57,158 bases of DNA from an uncultured Bacillota bacterium (lineage in GTDB: Bacteria > Bacillota > Clostridia > Oscillospirales > Oscillospiraceae), in NCBI GenBank assembly GCA_947649625.1, contig CANSSJ010000006.1, positions 1 to 57,158 on the forward strand, written 5' to 3'. The notes below the pieces were generated by a model. That model saw nothing but the letters and a program-made list of their open reading frames with translations, ran no database searches and was not told the origin of the DNA. Below, piece by piece: positions 34,641 to 41,789 of this stretch (the stretch's first letter is position 1; each line of letters begins with the position of its first letter). A program made the position numbers and the translations under genes.

Positions 34641-37283
34641 CTATTTGACGGCTTCCTCTCTGGCCTCGGCGGCCCTTTCCCTGCGCCCGGCGGCCTTGGC
34701 CCACTCGCAGATGGGGATGGGGGCCATGGCCAGGGCCAGAACGGTGAGCCACTGGGGAGCGTTCATAGGCGTTACCGAGAACACCCCCTGGAGGGGTGGG
34801 ATGAGCAGAACGGAAAGCTGCATGGCCAGCCCCGCCAGAAAGGCCCGGTTCATGGCTGGATTGGAGAGCACCCCCTGGGCGAAGAGGGAGCGGTCCTCAC
34901 TGCGTACATTGAACGCGTGGAAGAGCTGGCAAAGGGTGAGGGTGGCGAAAGCCATGGTATTGGCCACGGCCCCCTCCATCCCCGGGGCGGCCAGCCGGGT
35001 GAAGCCCAGAAAGTAGGCCGCCAGGGTGAGGCCTCCCACCATCAGGCCCTGCCAGGCCAGGCGGAGGGAGAATTTTTTGTCAAACAGCCCGGCGGAGGCG
35101 TCCCGGGGCTCCTCCTCCATGACCCCCTCCTCCACCGGCTCCACCCCCAATGCCAGGGCGGGGAGGGAGTCGGTCACCAGATTGAGCCACAACAGCTGCA
35201 CCGGCACCAGGGGCATCTGCCCGAAGCCCAGAAGGGTAGCCGCGAAGATGGTGAAGATCTCCCCGATGTTGCAGGAGAGCAGGTAGTGGATGGCCTTGCG
35301 GATGTTGGACCAGATACCCCGCCCCTCTTCTATGGCGGCCACAATGGTGGAAAAGTTGTCGTCGGTGAGGATCATATCCGCCGCCCCCTTGGCCACGTCG
35401 GTGCCCGCCTTTCCCATGGCGCAGCCGATGTCGGCGGCCTTCAGGGCGGGGGCGTCGTTCACCCCGTCCCCCGTCATGGCCACTACCTTCCCCCGCTTCT
35501 GCCATGCCTGGACAATGCGCATCTTGTGCTCGGGGGACACCCGGGCGAAAACCGCGAATTTGTCAATGTCCGCCTCCAGCAGCTCCTGGGGCATGAAGTC
35601 CAGCTCCGCCCCCGTGGCAGCCCAGTCCCCGGGACGGGCGATGTCCAGCTCCTTTGCCACGGCAATGGCCGTGGCCCGGTGGTCGCCGGTGATCATCACC
35701 GGCCGCACTCCCGCCAGGTGGCACCTGGCCACGGCGGCGCGGACCTCGGGCCGGGGCGGGTCCATCAGGCCGAAGAGGCCCAGAAAGGTAAGCTCCCGCT
35801 CCACGGCGGCCGACTCGGGGTTTTGGGGCAGACGGTCCAGTTCCCGTTTCGCCACGGCAATCACCCGCAGCGCTTTGCCCGCCATCTCCTCGTTGGCGGC
35901 CAGGATGCGAGCCCGGTCGCCCGGGGTCAGGGGACCCTTAGGCGTACATACACACCGGTCCAGCAGCACGTCGGGGGCCCCCTTCACAAAGGCGGTCCAT
36001 CCCCCCTCCGGGGCGGTATGTATGGTGGTCATCAGCTTGCGGGTGGAGTCGAAGGGGATGTCAGCCGCCCGGGGGAGACGCTCCAGTTCCCGGCTCTGAT
36101 CCACCCCGTCCCGGGCGGCGGCCACCACCAGCGCCCCCTCGGTGGGGTCGCCGGAGGCGGTGGGGGCCCCAGCCTTCCAGGTGAGCCGGGCGTCGGAGCA
36201 GAGGGCCCCCGCCAGCATGGCGTCCCGCCGCCGGGCGCCGGGGGTGAGCCAGACCTGCTGCACCGTCATTTTATTCTGGGTGAGGGTGCCCGTTTTGTCG
36301 GAGCAGATCACCCCGGCGCAGCCCAGGGCTTCCACCGCGGGCAGCTTTTTCACAATGGCGTTTCGGTTTGCCAGCCGCTGGACGCCCAGGGCCAGCACAA
36401 TGGTTACGATGGCGGGCAAACCCTCGGGGATGGCGGCCACCGCCAGAGAGACGGCGGTGAGGAACATATCCAAAAGTCCCTTCCCCTGGAACAGGCCCAC
36501 CCCGAACATCACCGCGCACACCGACAGGCACAGGAAGGACAGGGACCTGGATATTTCCCCCATCCGTTTCTGGAGGGGGGTGTCTCCGGAGCCGCTGTCC
36601 AGCAGCAGGCCGGCGATATGGCCCATCTGGGTGTCCATACCGGTAGCCGCCACCAGGGCGGTGCCCCGGCCGGCGGTGATGAGGGTGCCCGAGATGAGCA
36701 TGTTCACCTGATCCCCCAGGGGGGTATTTTCCGGGAGCGCTTCCGCCGGCTGCTTCTCCACCGGCACCGACTCCCCCGTCATGGCCGATTCGTCGGCCTG
36801 GAGGCGGCTGCACTCCAGGATGCGGGCGTCGGCGGGGACTAGGTCCCCGGCCTCCAGCAAAATCACGTCCCCTGGCACCAGGGCGGCGGCGGCAATTCGC
36901 CGGACCTCCCCCTCCCGCAGGACACTGGCCTGAGGGGAGGACATCCGCCGCAGCTCCTCCAGCGCCTGCTGGGCGTGGTCCTCCTGGGTGATGGAGATGA
37001 TGCCGTTGACCACCACGATGACCAGAATAATGACTCCGTCCAGCCAGTCCTCCCCGCCGCTGGCCGCCAGGGACAGGGCCGCCGCCGTCAGCAGCACCAG
37101 GATCATAGGGTCCTTCAGCTGTCCTAAAATCCGGACAAACAGGCTTGGAGGCTGGGGCTGGGCCAGCTGATTGGGACCGTATTTCTCCAGCCGCCGGGCT
37201 GCCTCCCGGCTGGACAGCCCTCCCGGCCGGCCGTCTAACTCCTCCATCACCTGAGAAACACTCCGGCTGTGCCAGTCGCCCAT
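34641..37283 (-). CDS. P-type calcium-translocating ATPase (IIA/PMCA-like)
   Basis: 880 residues, ten membrane helices expected. Domains in order: cation ATPase N-terminal region (SVSQVMEELDGRPGGLSSREAARRLEKYGPNQL), actuator TGES loop (MTGESVPVEK), M4 motif AAIPEGLPAIVTIVLALG, phosphorylation motif SDKTGTLTQNKMT, hinge TGDGVNDAPALKAADIG, then C-terminal membrane helices. Pumps Ca2+ (possibly Mn2+) out of the cell. PEGLP is typical of Ca pumps. The ATG at 37283 is preferred (AAGGGAGAG, GGGAGC upstream); a GTG 17 codons earlier would be the alternative. Single gene, no partner. Confidence 0.93.
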   Translation of the reverse strand: MGDWHSRSVSQVMEELDGRPGGLSSREAARRLEKYGPNQLAQPQPPSLFVRILGQLKDPMILVLLTAAALSLAASGGEDWLDGVIILVIVVVNGIISITQEDHAQQALEELRRMSSPQASVLREGEVRRIAAAALVPGDVILLEAGDLVPADARILECSRLQADESAMTGESVPVEKQPAEALPENTPLGDQVNMLISGTLITAGRGTALVAATGMDTQMGHIAGLLLDSGSGDTPLQKRMGEISRSLSFLCLSVCAVMFGVGLFQGKGLLDMFLTAVSLAVAAIPEGLPAIVTIVLALGVQRLANRNAIVKKLPAVEALGCAGVICSDKTGTLTQNKMTVQQVWLTPGARRRDAMLAGALCSDARLTWKAGAPTASGDPTEGALVVAAARDGVDQSRELERLPRAADIPFDSTRKLMTTIHTAPEGGWTAFVKGAPDVLLDRCVCTPKGPLTPGDRARILAANEEMAGKALRVIAVAKRELDRLPQNPESAAVERELTFLGLFGLMDPPRPEVRAAVARCHLAGVRPVMITGDHRATAIAVAKELDIARPGDWAATGAELDFMPQELLEADIDKFAVFARVSPEHKMRIVQAWQKRGKVVAMTGDGVNDAPALKAADIGCAMGKAGTDVAKGAADMILTDDNFSTIVAAIEEGRGIWSNIRKAIHYLLSCNIGEIFTIFAATLLGFGQMPLVPVQLLWLNLVTDSLPALALGVEPVEEGVMEEEPRDASAGLFDKKFSLRLAWQGLMVGGLTLAAYFLGFTRLAAPGMEGAVANTMAFATLTLCQLFHAFNVRSEDRSLFAQGVLSNPAMNRAFLAGLAMQLSVLLIPPLQGVFSVTPMNAPQWLTVLALAMAPIPICEWAKAAGRRERAAEAREEAVK

Positions 37284-37359
37284 GCTCCCATCTCTCCCTT
37301 CCAGTTTCTTCCAGTATAGCGGGGGCTCGTCCACTTTTTAGGGGAAAGCTGTCGAAGGA

Positions 37360-37395
37360 TAAAAATTGTCCCGCCGGAATTATCCTTCCGGCGGG
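37360..37395 (-). terminator. Terminator of the unknown helical protein gene
   Basis: A 10-bp stem CCCGCCGGAA/TTCCGGCGGG (37370-37379 with 37386-37395); the gene's stop codon is in the loop and ATTTTTATCC follows on the minus strand. Confidence 0.85.
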
Positions 37396-37838
37396 CTGGT
37401 TTCGGCTATCGACGCTTGAACCCAATCATACTCCTGTTTTAAAAAACCGTTGTACCGCTCCATAAAGTCAAACACCATGTTAAGGTTTTTTTCCTCTCTC
37501 TCCGGGGATTTTCCGCCTGTCGAGCTCATAAAACCGTGAAATACATCTTGAATAAATGTGGTAAAGGTCAGCTCCCGGTAAATTTGACAGCACCTTCTGT
37601 CGCAAACTATCTTTTCCTCCCGGGTGAGCTCCCTCCCCGGATCGGTCATCTCCGGAAGCTCCGACAGTGAGCGGAGTTTATTGTTGAGTTCTTTGAACTC
37701 AATCAATTTGTCCAACAGCTCCCGCTGTAAAATCAAACGTTCCATGTCGTCCCATATAATCTGTGCCCGGACATCCTCGCGCTGTTCGATTATTTTTTTT
37801 ATTTTCTGCCAGCCCCGCTCCTTACTCTCTTTGTCCAT
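37380..37838 (-). CDS. Unknown charged helical protein
   Basis: 152 residues, highly charged, no signal peptide or membrane segment, probably all helical (IIWDDMERLILQRELLDKLIEFKELNNKLRSL looks coiled-coil-like). Three cysteines, two adjacent (RRCCQIYREL). I do not recognise the family. Base composition is lower in GC than its neighbours. ATG at 37838 follows GGGGGG by 6 bases; a TTG two codons earlier is an alternative. It opens the accessory island together with the RHH-like gene and the small-RNA locus. Confidence 0.65.
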   Translation of the reverse strand: MDKESKERGWQKIKKIIEQREDVRAQIIWDDMERLILQRELLDKLIEFKELNNKLRSLSELPEMTDPGRELTREEKIVCDRRCCQIYRELTFTTFIQDVFHGFMSSTGGKSPEREEKNLNMVFDFMERYNGFLKQEYDWVQASIAETSPPEG

Positions 37839-38050
37839 AACCAACCCCCCACGAAATTTTTACTTGTATGGGGATTATATCCCCTTATCAAAACGCATCG
37901 TATCTTTTATACTTATATTACAACTGTGCTTATTTAAATTGTAGCACATTCTTCATTTCCAAACATACCTTAGAAATTTCTCATTTATTTTTCTAATGTA
38001 GGAACAAATGACAAAATATATTAGAATAGGACATAGATTGGGGGGATACT
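37839..38050. other. AT-rich intergenic region
   Basis: Clearly AT-richer than the rest of the window. TATAAT-like boxes occur on both strands (for example minus-strand TATAAT near 37875), but no -35/-10 pair of good spacing stands out. No gene seen. Confidence 0.5.
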
Positions 38051-38224
38051 ATGTCTTTTCAGATAAAAGATACTAAAAAACACATAAAGCATATTTATAA
38101 GACATTGTATATCTCCGAAGTGCTCGTTTCTAGAATTGATAATTTAGCCTACGCCAATAACACTAGTTTTAATAATATAGTAATCAGCATGATTGAATCC
38201 TGCTTGAGAGAGGATGAAAAATAA
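38051..38224 (+). CDS. 57-residue ribbon-helix-helix-like protein
   Basis: Short gene MSFQIKDTKKHIKHIYKTLY...EDEK. The segment ISEVLVSRIDNLAYANN then SFNNIVISMIESCL resembles the helix-turn-helix half of Arc/CopG-type RHH proteins (..SFNEIV..MIE..L pattern), so a small DNA binder is likely. GGGGGG lies 5 bases before the ATG. AT-rich codons (AAA, ATA, TTA) differ sharply from flanking core genes, suggesting recent transfer. A hairpin terminator begins at its stop codon. It stands just before the small-RNA/toxin locus, but no regulatory link is shown. Confidence 0.65.
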   Translation: MSFQIKDTKKHIKHIYKTLYISEVLVSRIDNLAYANNTSFNNIVISMIESCLREDEK

Positions 38225-38256
38225 TCCCTGGAGTTGAAACTCCGGGGGATTATTTC
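38220..38256 (+). terminator. Terminator of the RHH-like gene
   Basis: Stem AATAATCCC-T-GGAGT / ACTCC-G-GGGGATTATT with loop TGAA, ending in TTTC; the A/T-rich base of the stem gives a bidirectional character. Confidence 0.75.
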
Positions 38257-38273
38257 ACAAATATCTTTGCCTC

Positions 38274-38302
38274 TTGACAAAATGTAATAACTGTCCTATA
38301 AT
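38274..38302 (+). promoter_or_regulatory. Perfect consensus promoter of small RNA A
   Basis: TTGACA (38274-38279), 17-base spacer, TATAAT (38297-38302). No ribosome site or plausible gene follows; a terminator stands about 110 bases downstream. Confidence 0.88.
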
Positions 38303-38308
38303 AAAAGC

Positions 38309-38417
38309 GTGGAACCCAGACGGTTGCCACACGTTGATACTGTCACTTAGGAAATGGGCTTAGCCCAAATCAGAGTGAGCCATCTGATGCGGCAGACGGC
38401 TCACTTCTTCTTTTTAG
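38309..38417 (+). ncRNA. Putative antitoxin small RNA A
   Basis: About 109 nt from the predicted start to a strong terminator (GTGAGCC-A-TCTG / CAGA-C-GGCTCAC, 38375-38404, then TTCTTCTTTTT). The 5' end can fold as GTGG-AACC-CAGAC-GGTT-G-CCAC. The terminator arm overlaps the stop codon and last codons of the minus-strand peptide gene, so the two transcripts overlap tail to tail. TGTCACTT (38341-38348) could pair, with two G-U pairs, with AGGTGATA at the peptide gene's ribosome site. RNA identity is inferred from promoter plus terminator. Confidence 0.65.
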
Positions 38418-38490
38418 AGTCGAATTTATCATATGCCTGGTACAAAATCCAGGCGATAGACACAATCCAGAACACATCCTGAAGAGTAAT
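38401..38490 (-). CDS. Putative type I toxin peptide A
   Basis: 29 residues if started at ATT: ITLQDVFWIVSIAWILYQAY then DKFDSKKKK. One hydrophobic helix and a charged Lys-rich tail, the form of small membrane toxins such as Fst or TxpA. GGGAGGTGAT lies 8 bases before the ATT at 38490. No ATG fits; GTG at 38499 overlaps the ribosome site, and a longer GTG-started frame (38589) has no good site. An overlapping leader frame with AAGGAAG starts at ATG near 38537. Start choice is uncertain. Transcribed toward small RNA A. Confidence 0.55.
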   Translation of the reverse strand: MTLQDVFWIVSIAWILYQAYDKFDSKKKK

Positions 38491-38628
38491 ATGTATCACC
38501 TCCCGAGGAAAAATTTCCCGCGAGGGCTTTATACATACGCCTTCCTTTCCGCTCACGCGGGATGTCAGGCAACCGTCTGTAACCTCCACCGTATCTTACT
38601 GCCGTGGTGGCTGGGTTCCACGGGTATT

Positions 38629-38657
38629 ATTATATTCGATTCGACCACATATGTCAA
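38629..38657 (-). promoter_or_regulatory. Perfect consensus promoter of toxin A mRNA
   Basis: Minus strand: TTGACA (38652-38657), 17-base spacer, TATAAT (38629-38634). The mRNA begins near 38622 with GTGGAACCCAG, the same sequence as the 5' end of small RNA A, and has an unusually long ~130-nt leader. Confidence 0.88.
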
Positions 38658-38666
38658 TTACAGAAG

Positions 38667-38689
38667 CCCGCCGGGGTGCTCCCGGCGGG
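38667..38689. terminator. Hairpin after spoIIP
   Basis: Stem CCCGCCGG/CCGGCGGG (38667-38674 with 38682-38689). TTTTCT follows on the plus strand, CTTCTG on the minus strand. Ends spoIIP and insulates the toxin promoter. Confidence 0.75.
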
Positions 38690-38693
38690 TTTT

Positions 38694-39839
38694 CTACTGT
38701 TTCATTTCCAGTAAGGTCCTGGCCACATTGTCCGCCCAGAGGCGGCCGCCGGCGATGGCCTCGCTGAGGGAGTTGCCGTGTCCCCCCACCTCTACCAGGA
38801 TGGACCCCGGGCACAGTTGCTGGTTGTACCGGCTTTTGCGCAGGACGGTAGGCCGGGCCAGGCTGGAATATCCCTTTACCAGATTTTTCTGCAATGTAAG
38901 GGCAAAGGCCATATTGTCCTTCCAGCGGGGGTGTTCCGCCCCTCCGGCGTCGGTGCCCAGCACCATCATTACCTGGGCCACCTTCTGTCCGGCCTCGTCG
39001 GACACCAGCTTATAGACCTCCCCTTCATTCCCCACCAGGGCGTCCCGGTGGACGTCCAGCACCACTCTGATGGAGGGGTACTGCTCCAGCCACTGCTCCG
39101 CCACCGCCTTGGACCGGTCGTAGGCCCCGTTGTAGGCGGGGTAGTCGCACAGGGTGGTGTCGTGAATCACCTGAAAGCCGTAGGCCCGGAATACAGTGGC
39201 CATCTCCTCCCCCACCCGGACCACGTTGTGGGTGCAGTCGGTGGTTCGGTAGGGGTCGCTCTCCTCGTAAATATCGCCGTCGGTCATGGAGTAGGCCTCG
39301 CTGCCGTGGGTATGGAGAATCAGAATCTGGGGGCCCTCCCCCAGGCTGACGTCCACCGTCCCCTCCTCCAGCAGAGTGGAGTCCAGCTCCCGGCCGGTGC
39401 GGTTATAGACATAAACCTCCCCGTCCCGGAGGTACAGGCTGCCCTCCTTGCCCCGGCCGGTCATCTCGATAATGTCTCCTTCTCCGGCCGACGGGTCCAG
39501 ATCGGGCGGGTCCACATCCTCCCGGTCGTCCGGCTCCGGCTCCCCCCGGTCAGCCTGCCCGGGCGTTTCCTGTCCCCCCCGGCGCTCCAGCACCGCCCCC
39601 TCCCCAGCGGCCAGAAGGGGCGAGGCCTTCAGCAGCAGGCGTCCCCAGCCGGTCAGCCCCCGCGTCTCCCCGGGCAGTTCCCCCAGCCGGGACTTCATCA
39701 GGGAGACCGCCAGGGCAGGCTCCTCCCCCAGCGCGGCCAGATCTTCCACATCCGCCGTCAGGCTTATCCCCCAGGCCGCCGCCAGCGCCAGCCCCAGGGC
39801 CAGTCCCCGGCGCAGGGCCCGTCCCACCTTGTTCTCCAT
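38694..39839 (-). CDS. spoIIP: Stage II sporulation protein P
   Basis: 381 residues. One N-terminal membrane helix (LALGLALAAAWGISLTA), a long Pro/Glu/Asp-rich linker (~residues 80-120) and the SpoIIP amidase/endopeptidase domain: ILILHTHGSEAYS (zinc His), DVHRDAL, MMVLGTDAGG and SILVEVGGHGNSLSEA (catalytic Glu). Acts with SpoIID/SpoIIM to degrade septal peptidoglycan during engulfment of the forespore. AAGGAGT precedes the ATG at 39839. Indicates a spore-former. Divergent from miaB. Confidence 0.93.
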   Translation of the reverse strand: MENKVGRALRRGLALGLALAAAWGISLTADVEDLAALGEEPALAVSLMKSRLGELPGETRGLTGWGRLLLKASPLLAAGEGAVLERRGGQETPGQADRGEPEPDDREDVDPPDLDPSAGEGDIIEMTGRGKEGSLYLRDGEVYVYNRTGRELDSTLLEEGTVDVSLGEGPQILILHTHGSEAYSMTDGDIYEESDPYRTTDCTHNVVRVGEEMATVFRAYGFQVIHDTTLCDYPAYNGAYDRSKAVAEQWLEQYPSIRVVLDVHRDALVGNEGEVYKLVSDEAGQKVAQVMMVLGTDAGGAEHPRWKDNMAFALTLQKNLVKGYSSLARPTVLRKSRYNQQLCPGSILVEVGGHGNSLSEAIAGGRLWADNVARTLLEMKQ

Positions 39840-39913
39840 AGCACCACTCCTTATCCTGTGTAAGCTGCTTGTCATATCCAGCTTATGAGGGACGCAGGCC
39901 CGATATGTCACCC

Positions 39914-39942
39914 TTGTGTTTTCCCGGAAAAGATAGTATAAT
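39914..39942 (+). promoter_or_regulatory. Promoter of the miaB-mutS-mutL string
   Basis: TTGTGT (39914-39919), 17-base spacer, TATAAT (39937-39942). Confidence 0.75.
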
Positions 39943-39974
39943 ATATAGATTAAATGTGCCCCATGGAGGTCTTT

Positions 39975-41384
39975 ATGGAACACACCACCGTCATTCCCCC
40001 CGCCGAGATAGAAAAACAGCTGGACTATTGCCGGAGCGTCGCCGCGATTACCGCTCAGTGGGGCGAAAAACCCCTGGCCTTTGTGGACACCTACGGCTGC
40101 CAGCAGAACGAGGCCGACTCGGAGCGCCTCCGGGGCTTTTTGGCAAAAATGGGCTTCGGCTTCACCGGCAGCGAGGAGGAGGCCCGGATCATCGTCATCA
40201 ACACCTGCGCCATCCGGGAGCACGCGGAACAGCGGGTCTTCGGCAACGTGGGGGCCCTGGTCCACGTGAAGCGCCGCCACCCGGACACCCTCATCTGCCT
40301 GTGCGGGTGCATGGCCCAGCGGCCCCAGGTGGCGCAAAAGATCCGGGAGTCCTACCGCCACGTGGACCTGGTCTTCGGCCCCCAGTCCCTGTGGAAGTTC
40401 CCGGAGATGGTCCACGGCCTGCTCACACAGCGGGGGCGGACCTTCTCGGTGGAGGATGAGCCCGGCTCCATCGCCGAGGGCATCCCGGTGGTGCGGCAGG
40501 ACAGGATCAAAGCCTGGGTGTCCATCATGTACGGCTGCAACAACTTCTGCTCCTACTGCATCGTGCCCTACGTCCGGGGGCGGGAGCGGTCCCGAAGACC
40601 GGAGGACATCCTGGCCGAGGTGCGCCAGCTTGTGAATGAGGGGTATAAGGACATTACTCTGCTGGGTCAGAACGTCAACTCCTACGGCAAAGATTTGGAC
40701 GAGCCTATGGACTTCGCCGGCCTGCTGGAACAGGTGAACGCCGTCCCCGGGGACTTCCTCATCCGGTTTATGACCTCCCACCCCAAGGACGCCACCCAAA
40801 AGCTCTTTGAGACCATGGCCCGGTGCGAAAAGGTGGCCCCGGTGCTCCACCTGCCCTTCCAGGCGGGGAACGACCGGATTTTAAAGGTGATGAACCGCCG
40901 CCACACCCGGGCGGAATATCTGGAAAAAATAAAAGCCCTCAAGGCCCTGATTCCTGATATCGTCCTCACCTCCGACGTGATTGTGGGCTTCCCCGGGGAG
41001 ACCACAGAGGAGTTTGAGGACACCCTGAAAGTGCTGGAGGAGGTCCGCTTCGACGCCCTGTTTACCTTCATCTTCTCCCCCCGCCCCGGCACCCCGGCGG
41101 CGGAGATGGACGACCCCATGCCCCGGGAGGAGAAGCTGGCAAATTTCAACCGCCTCACCGCCCTCCAGGATTCTATTTCCGAGGAAAAGCACGCCGCCTA
41201 TGTGGGCAAAACCGTCCGCTGCCTCATCGACGGCGCGTCTGACGACGCCCGATACGACCTCACCGCCCGCACCCCCGGCAACCGGTTGGTCCGGGTGGTG
41301 GGGGACCCCTCCGCCCTGGGACAGTTCCGGGACGTGAAAATCACCGGGGCCAACAAGTGGTCGCTGTTTGGGGAGCTGGTGTGA
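39975..41384 (+). CDS. miaB: tRNA-2-methylthio-N6-dimethylallyladenosine synthase
   Basis: 469 residues, radical SAM methylthiotransferase acting on A37 of tRNAs after MiaA. N-terminal MTTase cysteines: DTYGCQQNEAD, NTCAIRE and CLCGCMAQR. Radical SAM cluster: YGCNNFCSYCIVPYVRGRERSR. C-terminal TRAM domain (~400-469). ATG at 39975 has GGAGG 5 bases upstream. The enzyme making its substrate, MiaA, is encoded at 48596. Confidence 0.96.
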   Translation: MEHTTVIPPAEIEKQLDYCRSVAAITAQWGEKPLAFVDTYGCQQNEADSERLRGFLAKMGFGFTGSEEEARIIVINTCAIREHAEQRVFGNVGALVHVKRRHPDTLICLCGCMAQRPQVAQKIRESYRHVDLVFGPQSLWKFPEMVHGLLTQRGRTFSVEDEPGSIAEGIPVVRQDRIKAWVSIMYGCNNFCSYCIVPYVRGRERSRRPEDILAEVRQLVNEGYKDITLLGQNVNSYGKDLDEPMDFAGLLEQVNAVPGDFLIRFMTSHPKDATQKLFETMARCEKVAPVLHLPFQAGNDRILKVMNRRHTRAEYLEKIKALKALIPDIVLTSDVIVGFPGETTEEFEDTLKVLEEVRFDALFTFIFSPRPGTPAAEMDDPMPREEKLANFNRLTALQDSISEEKHAAYVGKTVRCLIDGASDDARYDLTARTPGNRLVRVVGDPSALGQFRDVKITGANKWSLFGELV

Positions 41385-41665
41385 TGGATATTTTACTGGC
41401 CCCTCTTTTGGGTTGTGCCGGGACAGGTTTTGTGCTGTTTCTCATTCAAACCATCCTTGTTCTTTTGCCTCGCCGCTGGCCTGCACGCCTGTTTCCTTTT
41501 TATATACTGGTTCTTTGGATCGGAAGCATGGCCTGGGGAATCCATAACAATCCCAGTGGCTATATCTTGATCTTATTTCCTGGATTGCTCATTGCGCTGT
41601 TTGGTATGTTGGGGCTGTATCTGGGTTATCGCTGCGGTCGTTTTTTTGCAGCGCGCAAAAAATAA
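41384..41665 (+). CDS. Small membrane protein of unknown function
   Basis: 93 residues, three hydrophobic helices (~4-27, ~32-50, ~57-85), basic end FFAARKK. The ATG overlaps the miaB stop by one base (TGATG). Family not recognised. Codon use is less GC-biased than in miaB. Confidence 0.6.
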   Translation: MDILLAPLLGCAGTGFVLFLIQTILVLLPRRWPARLFPFYILVLWIGSMAWGIHNNPSGYILILFPGLLIALFGMLGLYLGYRCGRFFAARKK

Positions 41666-41681
41666 CACCCCTGAAGCCCGT

Positions 41682-41753
41682 CGTAGGGGCGGCCTGTGGC
41701 CGCCCGAAGATACTACAACCGCATTGAACGGGCGGCCACAGGCCGCCCCTACA
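41682..41753. repeat. Dispersed GTAGGGGCG palindromic repeat (copy h)
   Basis: The clearest copy: CGTAGGGGCGGCCTGTGGCC and GGCCACAGGCCGCCCCTAC are inverted over ~15 bases with a 30-base middle. Between the small membrane protein and mutS. Confidence 0.9.
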
Positions 41754-41789
41754 GAAACCGAATGCAAAAGACAGAAAGAAGGAACTTCC

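Noticed and set aside
38355-38483. 43-codon plus-strand frame starting ATGGGC inside small RNA A
   Set aside because: It reads through the terminator and lacks a good ribosome site; probably chance.
38491-39015. Plus-strand frame across the toxin A leader and spoIIP end
   Set aside because: No ribosome site, crosses two opposing transcripts and a terminator, and has no recognisable domain.
41592-41789. 66-codon N-terminal extension of mutS
   Set aside because: It runs through the preceding gene and a dispersed repeat; AGAAGGA plus ATG at 41790 and the conserved MutS N terminus fix the start.
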